Origin: Microbacterium limosum | GTDB lineage: Bacteria > Actinomycetota > Actinomycetes > Actinomycetales > Microbacteriaceae | Assembly: GCF_036324365.1 (NCBI RefSeq) | Contig: NZ_CP137080.1 | Coordinates: 1,860,001-1,924,000 of the forward strand | Direction: 5' to 3' | DNA: 64,000 nt | In this document: in pieces, positions 55,436 to 64,000 of the stretch | Layout of the letters: every line of letters starts with the position of its first letter | How positions within the stretch are numbered: the first letter of the stretch is position 1 | Position numbers and translations under genes: made by a program | Notes under the pieces: generated by a model | The model's input: only the letters and a program-made list of their open reading frames with translations | Databases searched by the model: none | What the model was told of the DNA's origin: nothing

Positions 55436-56428
55436 TCAGCGGCCCTCGAGGGCTTTGCGGTCGATCTCCTCCTGATTCTCCACGTACGGAGTGCCGTGCG
55501 TGTGGAACGTGGGGATCGTCTTCATGCCCCAGGCCTGACCCTTGGCGCGCTCGGCCTGCGTCCACTCCACGACCGGCCAGTCGGGATCGAGGATGAGGCG
55601 GGCGCCCGCGTTGGCGAACTCGATCCGGTTGCCACCGGGCTCCCACACGTAGAGGAAGAACGTCTGGTTGATCGCGTGCTTGTAGGGGCCGTACTCGATG
55701 TAGACCTTGTTCTCGAGGAAGATGTCGGCCGCCTTGAGGATGTCCTCGCGCGTGTCGGGGGCGAGGGCGAAGTGGTGGAAGCGCCCGCGCTGCTTCGACC
55801 AGTCGTCGGAGTAGACCACGTCGTAGGACTTCTGGTTGAAGCGGAACCACCACGCGCCGTAGCGGCCGTCGTCGAGGCGAACCCGCTCCGACTCACGCGC
55901 CTTCATGACATCGCGCCAGAACTCTCCCGCCGCGTTGACGTCGCTGGCGAGGTAGTTGATGTGGTCCATGCGACGCGCGTTGACGCCGCGTCCGGGGAAC
56001 GCCGAGGCCTGGTTCTTCAGCGCCGGGCGGTCCTCGTCGTCCGCGCGGTAGAGCTCGGTGTCGTAGTACACCGCCATCGTGTGGCCGTCCGGGTCCTCGA
56101 ACTCGTAGGAGCGGCCGACGCCGACCTCAGGGTCGCGCCAGCCGTGCCCGAGACCCGCGGCCTCGATCGCGGCGACGCGACGCTCGAGGGCCTCCTGGCT
56201 CGACGCCCGGAAGAGGGTGCGTCCGACGCCGTTCGTGTCGGACGCCGTGAGCTTGAGCGTATAGAGCTGGTACTCGTCCCAGCAGCGCAGATACGCGGAG
56301 TCTCCGATCCGCGCGACCTCGCGCATCGCGCACAGGTCGCGGAAGAAGTGCAGGCTCTCCTCGAACTTCGGGGTGAACAACTCGACGCCGCCCATGTGGG
56401 CGATGTCGAAGTTCTCGTATTCGGCCAT
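55436..56428 (-). CDS. Type I extradiol (VOC) ring-cleavage dioxygenase
   Basis: 330 residues with two vicinal-oxygen-chelate modules (about 8-125 and 150-275). The candidate iron ligands of the C-terminal module are His156 (RMDHINYL), His218/219 (GRFHHFAL) and Glu270 (NRIEFA), the 2-His-1-carboxylate set of catechol 2,3-dioxygenases. A C-terminal tail of about 50 residues contains FHTHGTPYVEN. The ATG at 56428 follows AAGGAGG at ideal spacing. Its operon encodes lower-pathway enzymes for gallate/protocatechuate 4,5-cleavage. I infer that it opens gallate or a methylgallate; substrate is not proven by sequence. Confidence 0.85.
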   Translation of the reverse strand: MAEYENFDIAHMGGVELFTPKFEESLHFFRDLCAMREVARIGDSAYLRCWDEYQLYTLKLTASDTNGVGRTLFRASSQEALERRVAAIEAAGLGHGWRDPEVGVGRSYEFEDPDGHTMAVYYDTELYRADDEDRPALKNQASAFPGRGVNARRMDHINYLASDVNAAGEFWRDVMKARESERVRLDDGRYGAWWFRFNQKSYDVVYSDDWSKQRGRFHHFALAPDTREDILKAADIFLENKVYIEYGPYKHAINQTFFLYVWEPGGNRIEFANAGARLILDPDWPVVEWTQAERAKGQAWGMKTIPTFHTHGTPYVENQEEIDRKALEGR

Positions 56429-56474
56429 GTGTCCGTCCTCCTTGACTGTGCCGGATGCCTCGGATCCGGCGGGT

Positions 56475-57534
56475 TCACCTCCGCGGGCGCGGGAAGACGC
56501 GCCCGTCGAAGAGCTTTCGTGCGGTGCGCTCCGACGCGGACGACCCGCGCCAGACACCGTCTTCGTCCTGCGTCACGATCACGCGCGCGGCGAAGGTGCC
56601 GCCGGGATGCTCGATGAGCGTCTCGTCCCCCGGGCCGAGCGCGGCCAGGGAGTGCCCCACCGCACCGGGAACGCGGATGCCGGCGGCCACCGACGCGGCC
56701 ATGAGCACCCCGATCGAGGTGTGCACCCGGTGGGGGATGAAGGCCCGCGTGCGGATGGCGCCCCCCGCGGCCGGGGCCGAGAGGAGGAACATCTTCGGCA
56801 CGGTCTGCCCCGCGGCATCCGCGATGCCCAGGAGCGCCGCGGCGCCCATCCGCACCCGCTCCACCTCGGCGCGCAGCGCGGCGTTCTCCTCGAGCTCGGC
56901 GGGCGACTCCGACCCCGTGATGCCGAACTCGGCGGCGTCCATCAGCACCGTCGGCATCCCGTTGTCGACGATGGAGACGCGGTGGCCGGCGACCTCGTCG
57001 CGCACGGCGCCGGTCGGGAACAGGGGTGCGGACCGGGTCACCGAGAGCTCGATCGCGCCGGCCGTCCCCGGCACACCGTCGATCGCGAGATCGCCGTCGT
57101 AATCGACGACGCCCCCCGGGGTGGATATCCGAGCGGAGGCGATGTCGTCGGTGTTGAGCAGGCGGATGCGGACGGTCGTGACCGGGTCCTCGGCCCTCAC
57201 GAGTCCGCGCTCGATCGCGAAGGGGCCGACGCCGGCGAGCAGGTTGCCGCAGGTCTGCGAATCGCTGACGACGGGCTCGTCGACCCCCACCTGGAGGAAG
57301 AGATAGTCCACGTCGGCGCCGTCCTGCTCCGACGTCGAGACGATCGCGACCTTCGAGGTGAGGGGGTGCGCCCCGCCCACGCCGTCGATCTGCGCCGGAT
57401 CCGGCGTGCCCATGACGCGCATCATCAGGTCGTTGCGTGCGTCGCGCTCGGCGGGCACGTCGGATGACACGAAGTAGGCGCCCTTGGAGGTCCCGCCGCG
57501 CATGAGCATGCAGGGGATCCCCTCGCGGCTCGCG

Positions 57535-57545
<11 letters not shown>
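56475..57545 (-). CDS. 4-Oxalomesaconate tautomerase (GalD/LigU, PrpF family)
   Basis: 356-residue PrpF-superfamily isomerase interconverting keto/enol or double-bond isomers of oxalomesaconate. The start region GIPCMLMRGGTSKGAYF, then GVGGAHPLTSKVAIV, QTCGNLLAGVGPFAIERGLV, VDNGMPTVLM and RAFIPHRVHTSIGVL, follow the GalD of Pseudomonas putida throughout by my recall of that sequence. The ATG at 57545 gives an 11-bp overlap with the aldolase gene upstream. It acts between ring cleavage and LigJ hydration. Confidence 0.87.
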
Positions 57546-59809
<2,264 letters not shown>

Positions 59810-59819
59810 CCGCACACGA

Positions 59820-59851
59820 GAGGGGGTGGATGCCGCGGCATCCGCCCCCTC
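59820..59851. terminator. Terminator between ligM and convergent LysR gene
   Basis: 14-bp stem (GAGGGGGTGGATGC / GCATCCGCCCCCTC, one G-U) with CGCG loop, 10 bp after the ligM stop and close to the end of the lysR gene, followed by CCTTC. The stem is built around GGATGCCGCGGCATCC, a word that recurs through the window. Confidence 0.7.
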
Positions 59852-59876
59852 CCTTCGTATCGGCGCTGCGGCGGGC

Positions 59877-60809
59877 CTACCCCGCGGCGACGGCGTCGCC
59901 GTGGATCACGCCGAACTGGCCGGAGGACCCCCGGATGGCACCGGCGACCGTGGCGAACAACCAGTCCAGCGCGGCGGCGTGCTGGGTCGTGGAACGCCGG
60001 TAGAGCCGCACATCCACGGGCGCCATCTCGAACGGCAGCGGGCGGACGACCAGGCGCCAGCTCTCGGCCCACCCCGCGGCGATCGTGTCGGGGACCGTGG
60101 CCACGAGACCCGAGCGCCCCGCGAGCAGCGGCGGGAGCGCCGCGAAGTGGTTGATGGACACCCGCGGCGGCGGAGGCGCGGCCACGCGTCGCAGAGCGGC
60201 GTCGACATTCGCCGCACCCGAATCGCTCGCGACCCTCACGTGCTCGGCGGCGAGGTAGTCGGCAAGGCCCACCTCGCCCCGCGCGAGGGGGTGCCGCTGG
60301 GACACCGCCACCCCGTAGGCCTGCGACTTCAGCACCGTCTGGGCGAACTCCCCCGGCACCGGGGCCGGGGTGACGGCGAGATCGACACTGCCCCTGCCGA
60401 GCCATTCCGGCAGCTCCGCGACATCCATCGGCACGACCTCGAGACGCATGCCGGGCGCCCGCTCCGCGACAGCGCGGTGTATCGCGGGGATCCACCCGAT
60501 CTCCCCCAGTTCCGACAGCGCGATCCGGAACAGTCGCTGCGACGAGGCGGGGTCGAACCGGTGCACCGCATCGACCGTGCGATCGATCCCGGCGATCGCG
60601 TCGCGAAAGCCCGGGTACACCGAGAGTGCGAGCGGCGTGGGAACCATCTCCCGGCCGGAGCGCTGGAAGAGCGGATCATCCAAGTCGCGCCGCAGCTTCG
60701 CCAGCGCCTGGCTGACCGCCGGCTGGGTGACGTAGAGACGGGCCGCCGCCGCCGTGAGACTGCGCGTCTCCGCGACCGCCACGAAGACGCGCACGAGGTT
60801 CAGGTCCAT
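59877..60809 (-). CDS. LysR-family transcriptional regulator
   Basis: 310 residues with the LysR N-terminal helix-turn-helix (about 1-60): LVRVFVAVAETRSLTAAAARLYVTQPAVSQALAKLRRDL. The effector-binding domain follows. It is divergent from the second ligM-like gene, with a T-N11-A dyad between them, so it probably controls that gene and itself in response to an aromatic acid. GalR in Pseudomonas is also a LysR regulator of gallate genes, a parallel but not proof. Confidence 0.9.
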   Translation of the reverse strand: MDLNLVRVFVAVAETRSLTAAAARLYVTQPAVSQALAKLRRDLDDPLFQRSGREMVPTPLALSVYPGFRDAIAGIDRTVDAVHRFDPASSQRLFRIALSELGEIGWIPAIHRAVAERAPGMRLEVVPMDVAELPEWLGRGSVDLAVTPAPVPGEFAQTVLKSQAYGVAVSQRHPLARGEVGLADYLAAEHVRVASDSGAANVDAALRRVAAPPPPRVSINHFAALPPLLAGRSGLVATVPDTIAAGWAESWRLVVRPLPFEMAPVDVRLYRRSTTQHAAALDWLFATVAGAIRGSSGQFGVIHGDAVAAG

Positions 60810-60842
60810 GTTCTTCGCCCCCTAAGGCATCCTTCGGACCGG

Positions 60843-60857
60843 ATAAGTATCGCTTAT
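60843..60857. promoter_or_regulatory. LysR-type operator ATAAG-N5-CTTAT
   Basis: Perfect 5+5 dyad containing the T-N11-A core of LysR recognition sites, 34 bp from the lysR start and 71 bp from the divergent ligM-like start. AT-rich in a GC-rich background. Location and form fit the binding site of the adjacent regulator. Confidence 0.65.
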
Positions 60858-60927
60858 TCACGATCGGGGCGAATATGCGGCTGCCTACTTAGCATGGAAC
60901 CAGACCCGACCGAACGAAGGAGTTCCC

Positions 60928-62292
60928 GTGAACACCCCCGCCCCCGAGACCGCCGCCGCCGCGATCGCCCGCGCCGGCGGTCCGGTCGCCCATCTGCGCC
61001 ACGCGCAGGTGCGCCCCACCGTCTTCCCCGTGACGCCCGAGTTCAGTAACTGGCGCAGCGAGCAGCGCGCCTGGCGCGACTCGGTCGCGCTGCTGGACCA
61101 GTCCCACCACATGACCGACCTGTTCATCTCGGGGCCCGACGCCCTGTCGCTGCTGCGCGACGTCGGGGTGAACAGCTTCGCCGACTTCCCCGTCGACGCC
61201 GCGAAGCAGTTCATCGCCGTCAACCACGAGGGATACCTGATCGGAGACGCCATCCTCTTCCACCTCGAGGAGGACGTCTACGACCTGGTCGGATGGCACA
61301 TGGTGATCGACTGGGTGCAGTACCACGGCGAGCGCGGCGAGTACAACGTCACCTTCGAGCGCGACGGCAACTCCCTCGTCCGCGAGGGCGATCCCACGCT
61401 CTACCGCTACGAGATCCAGGGGCCGCACGCCCTCGCCCTCATGGAGAAGGTGACGGGAGCCGCCGTCCCGAAGACGAGGTTCTTCGGGATGGCCACGTTC
61501 GAGATCGCCGGAGTGACGGTGCGCTCGCTCCGCCACGGCATGGCCGGGCAGCCCGGATTCGAGCTCTTCGGCCCGTGGGCGGAGGGCGAGCGGGTGCGCA
61601 GCGCCCTGATCGAGGCGGGCGAGGAGTTCGGTCTCGTGCTCGTCGGCTCGCGCGCGTACTCGTCCGCCAATCTCGAATCGGCGTGGGTCCCCTCTCCGCT
61701 CCCCGCCATCTTCACGGGACGGGGATCGGCGGAGTACCTGGAGTGGCTTCCCGCGGCCCGTACGGGCTCGCTGGCCGGGAGTCTGGACGCCGCCGACATC
61801 GAGGACTACTACCTCACACCGTACGACCTGGGCTATGGCCGCAGCGTCGCCTTCGACCACGACTTCATCGGACGGGAGGCGCTCGAGGCCCACGCGGCGG
61901 CACCCCAGCGCGTGAAGGTGACGCTGGTATGGCACCCCGAGGACGTCGCCGCGGCGCAGCGCAGCCTGTACGAGGAGGGGACTCCCGCGAAGTTCATCGA
62001 CTTCCCGAAGGCGCGGTACGGGCAGCACCAGATGGATCGCGTGCTCCTGGACGGCACGGACGTCGGCATCTCGCACGATGCCGGATACATCGTCGGCGAG
62101 CAGGCCTTCGTCTCGCTGGCGAGCATCGCGGCCGAGCACGCCACGCCCGGCACCGAGGTCGTCGTCCTATGGGGAGAGGAGCCGAACACCACCAAGCCCT
62201 CGGTGGAGCCCCACCGCCAGGTGGCGATCCGCGCCACGGTGGAGCCGGCCCCCTACTCGCGGTTCGCCCGAGAGAACTACCGCGCCGGCTGA
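60928..62292 (+). CDS. Second LigM/DesA-like tetrahydrofolate-dependent O-demethylase
   Basis: 454-residue paralogue of the 58.4-kb ligM. Shared blocks include TPEFSNWRSEQRAWRD, LDQSHHMTDLFI, YEIQGPHALALMEKV, RSLRHGMAGQPGFELFGPW and NLESAWVPSPLPAIF; Tyr244 sits in GSRAYSSAN. It differs from ligM at the [11 protein letters not shown] stretch (here YDLVGWHMVIDW), so substrate choice may differ, perhaps syringate versus vanillate. GTG start with AAGGAG ribosome-binding site. Own LysR regulator next door. Confidence 0.86.
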   Translation: MNTPAPETAAAAIARAGGPVAHLRHAQVRPTVFPVTPEFSNWRSEQRAWRDSVALLDQSHHMTDLFISGPDALSLLRDVGVNSFADFPVDAAKQFIAVNHEGYLIGDAILFHLEEDVYDLVGWHMVIDWVQYHGERGEYNVTFERDGNSLVREGDPTLYRYEIQGPHALALMEKVTGAAVPKTRFFGMATFEIAGVTVRSLRHGMAGQPGFELFGPWAEGERVRSALIEAGEEFGLVLVGSRAYSSANLESAWVPSPLPAIFTGRGSAEYLEWLPAARTGSLAGSLDAADIEDYYLTPYDLGYGRSVAFDHDFIGREALEAHAAAPQRVKVTLVWHPEDVAAAQRSLYEEGTPAKFIDFPKARYGQHQMDRVLLDGTDVGISHDAGYIVGEQAFVSLASIAAEHATPGTEVVVLWGEEPNTTKPSVEPHRQVAIRATVEPAPYSRFARENYRAG

Positions 62293-62305
62293 CCAGTCTC
62301 CGCGC

Positions 62306-62355
62306 GACGACGAACGCCGCCGCCTCTCGTGGAAGAGGGGGCGGCGTTCGTCGTC
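62306..62355. terminator. Long bidirectional terminator between second demethylase and IclR gene
   Basis: 16-bp perfect stem (GACGACGAACGCCGCC / GGCGGCGTTCGTCGTC) with an inner CCTCT/AGAGG stem. The right arm overlaps the last codon of the IclR gene, which is convergent. Confidence 0.75.
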
Positions 62356-63253
62356 ACCGCGGCATCCCCTCCGACGCTCGCGCATCGCGCATCCCCGGAT
62401 CGTGCGGATCGCGCGCGAGGCGCTCCAGATACTCGAGCGACCTGGTGGAGGCGCCCATGAGGGCGCGAAGACCTCGTGCGCCCTCATCTGCGTCGGGACG
62501 ATAGGCGCGCGCGAGCTCACGCGCCGCACCGGCCGCCGCGCGCTGCAGCAGCTCGACGATCGGCTGCGGCGAGGATCCGTCGTTGGGCACGACGACGCCC
62601 ATCGCGGCGTACACGGAGCCGTCGGGGCCCCGCACGGGCACGGCGACGCCGCGCGACTCCTCGTGGATGTGACCCGCCAGCTCGGCGTACCCCCTGGCGC
62701 GCACGCGCCGCAGCTCGGCTCGCAGGCGCGATCCGGACGTGATCGTCTGGTCGGTGTACCGGCGAAGGCCGCGCGCGATCAGCTCGTCGACGACGCCCTC
62801 GCCGGCATCCGCGAGCAGCACGAGCCCGCTGGAGGAGGCGTGCAGCGGGATGCGTCCCCCGATGAGCGTGGCGTTGAGCACGGCATCCCGGGCCGACATC
62901 CTCTCGATGAAGAGCACGTCGCTGCCGCTGCGGATCCCCAGCTGCGCGTGCTGCCGCGCACGTTCGTGCACCGCCCCGAGCCACGGACGCGCGATCTCCC
63001 GGAGGCCCAGCGCGCCGGGTGTGCGGCTGGCGAACTCCCATAACCGCACACCCAGGCGATACGACCGGTCGGGCAGCCTCTCGAGCAGCCCCTCCCTCTC
63101 GAGCTCGGAGACGAGACGGTGGGCGCTGGAGCGGGCGAGGCCCGCGGCATCCGCGATCTCCGAGAGGGTCAGCGTCGGATGCCAGGGATCGAAGGCGTCG
63201 AGGATGCGCAGGTGCTTGTGCAGCACGCTCTCGCCCGCCGACCCTCTTGCCAC
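62354..63253 (-). CDS. IclR-family transcriptional regulator
   Basis: 299 residues. The N-terminal winged helix (about 1-70) has LTLSEIADAAGLARSSAHRLVSELEREGLL, and the effector domain has GIRSGSDVLFIERMSARDAV and SRGVAVPVRGPDGSVYAAMGV, both typical of IclR regulators of aromatic catabolism. It starts with a GTG and lies 62 bp after the third demethylase gene on the same strand. It is a candidate controller of the TACAAT-box promoters, which is inference. Confidence 0.9.
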   Translation of the reverse strand: MARGSAGESVLHKHLRILDAFDPWHPTLTLSEIADAAGLARSSAHRLVSELEREGLLERLPDRSYRLGVRLWEFASRTPGALGLREIARPWLGAVHERARQHAQLGIRSGSDVLFIERMSARDAVLNATLIGGRIPLHASSSGLVLLADAGEGVVDELIARGLRRYTDQTITSGSRLRAELRRVRARGYAELAGHIHEESRGVAVPVRGPDGSVYAAMGVVVPNDGSSPQPIVELLQRAAAGAARELARAYRPDADEGARGLRALMGASTRSLEYLERLARDPHDPGMRDARASEGMPR

Positions 63254-63269
63254 CGCGTCCTCCTCGACA

Positions 63270-63304
63270 TCGGCGCCATGCTACCTGCCGGGGACGGGCG
63301 CCGA
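63270..63304 (-). terminator. Hairpin between third demethylase and IclR gene
   Basis: 8-bp perfect stem (TCGGCGCC / GGCGCCGA) with a 19-nt loop directly after the demethylase stop. It probably limits read-through into the regulator gene. No T-run. Confidence 0.4.
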
Positions 63305-63315
63305 CGCCGCCCGAG

Positions 63316-64000
63316 TCAGTCGTCGGCGCGATATACGGTGCGCGCCCACTCGTGGTACGGAGCCGGTGCGACCGTCGCGCGGATCCGGACCTGGCGGTGC
63401 GACGCGTCGACGGAGTCCTTGCGCGAGATCGGGTCCTCGCCCCACACGACCTCGACCTCGGCTCCGTCCGCCACGTCGTTGTCGACCGTGGCGAGGGACA
63501 TGTAGAGCTGGTCGTAGGCGATGTACCCCGCGTCGGTGGAGATGCCCGCCGGCCGGTCGTGGTAGCGCACCTCGTCCATCTGGAACAGTCCGTAGCGCGC
63601 CTTCGGGAAGTCGAGGAACTTCGCCGGCACGCCGGGCTCCATCTGCGACCGGACGACCGCCGCGACGTCCTCCGCGTTCCAGAGCAGCGTCACCTTCCGG
63701 CGGCGCTGGTCGGCCGCGTGACGCTCGAGGGCCTCGCGCCCGTGGAAGTCGTGGTCGAAGCGCACGGAACGACCGAGCCCCAGGTCGTAGGGCGTCATGT
63801 AGTAGTCGTGGATGTCGTCGGAGTACAGCGAACCGGCGACCGATCCGGCGCGTGCGGCCGGCAGCCACTCCCGGTACTCGGCGAAGTCGTCGCCGAAGAT
63901 CGCGGGGAACGGCGTGGGCACCCACCCCGACTCCAGCGGCGTGGCGGAGTATGCCTTGGCCCCGACGCGCCGGATGCCGAACTCCTCGCCCGCGGTCAGG
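63316..64000 (-). CDS. Third LigM-like O-demethylase, 5' part beyond window
   Basis: The C-terminal 227 or so residues of another GcvT-fold demethylase; the frame stays open to the right edge. Blocks shared with the two other copies are AYSATPLESGWVPTPFPAIF, EYREWLPAARAGSVAGSL, YDLGLGRSVRFDHDF and RIRATVAPAPYHEWARTVY. The tyrosine corresponding to the LigM catalytic residue is retained (codon 63949-63951). It is closer to the 60.9-kb copy than to ligM (LDFPKARYG, AGYIAYDQ). The start cannot be seen. Confidence 0.86.
   Translation of the reverse strand, partial: LTAGEEFGIRRVGAKAYSATPLESGWVPTPFPAIFGDDFAEYREWLPAARAGSVAGSLYSDDIHDYYMTPYDLGLGRSVRFDHDFHGREALERHAADQRRRKVTLLWNAEDVAAVVRSQMEPGVPAKFLDFPKARYGLFQMDEVRYHDRPAGISTDAGYIAYDQLYMSLATVDNDVADGAEVEVVWGEDPISRKDSVDASHRQVRIRATVAPAPYHEWARTVYRADD

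Overview
This 64 kb window is chromosomal DNA of a high-GC actinobacterium, most likely a Microbacterium or close relative in the Microbacteriaceae. That placement is an inference. It rests on the strong G/C third-position bias, the many GTG starts with 4-bp ATGA/GTGA gene overlaps, an actinobacterial acyl-CoA carboxylase epsilon subunit, DtxR/IdeR-type iron boxes, and a gene order resembling the accD5-accE5-maf-accA3 / lpdA-deoD-pmmB / add-deoA-cdd-sdhCDAB stretch of Mycobacterium. I saw no rRNA, tRNA, CRISPR array, transposase or integrase.

Region 1 (1-13.3 kb) is housekeeping. It holds the acyl-CoA carboxylase beta, epsilon and biotinylated alpha subunits, with a two-component system, a TrmA/RlmD-type RNA methyltransferase and Maf between them. 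These are followed by an LpdA-type flavoprotein, purine nucleoside phosphorylase, a phosphohexomutase and a GNAT acetyltransferase. Region 2 (13.3-21.3 kb) is a complete mannitol phosphotransferase locus: a second HPr, a BglG/MtlR-type PRD regulator, an orphan EIIB, HPr, enzyme I, mannitol EIICB and EIIA, and mannitol-1-phosphate dehydrogenase. Region 3 (21.3-26.3 kb) is an iron-siderophore uptake unit behind two iron boxes.

Region 4 (26.4-35.9 kb, minus strand) is a nucleoside uptake and salvage operon: BMP lipoprotein, ABC ATPase, two permeases, cytidine deaminase, thymidine phosphorylase and adenosine deaminase, with manC upstream. Region 5 (36-43.5 kb) holds sdhCDAB, with a possible iron box ahead of it, then a DUF2071 protein, a YihY/BrkB membrane protein, exonuclease III and TrpRS. 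Region 6 (43.7-53 kb) has an Fpg/Nei glycosylase, an FMN riboswitch driving ribD-ribE-ribBA-ribH, an MHS-family transporter, a small membrane protein and an ABC-2 exporter.

Region 7 (53.1-64 kb) is the accessory and most interesting part: a cluster for methoxylated lignin aromatics (vanillate/syringate type). It has three LigM-like tetrahydrofolate-dependent aryl O-demethylases and the lower gallate/protocatechuate-4,5 pathway enzymes: GalD/LigU tautomerase, LigJ hydratase and LigK/GalC aldolase. It also has a zinc alcohol dehydrogenase, a LysR and an IclR regulator, and a two-domain vicinal-oxygen-chelate (type I) extradiol dioxygenase. No LigAB/DesB/GalA-type dioxygenase, LigC dehydrogenase or LigI lactonase is present in the window. 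This suggests that the type I enzyme opens gallate or a methylgallate directly, in place of the usual type II enzyme. The ligJ gene is split by an apparent one-base deletion in a G run.
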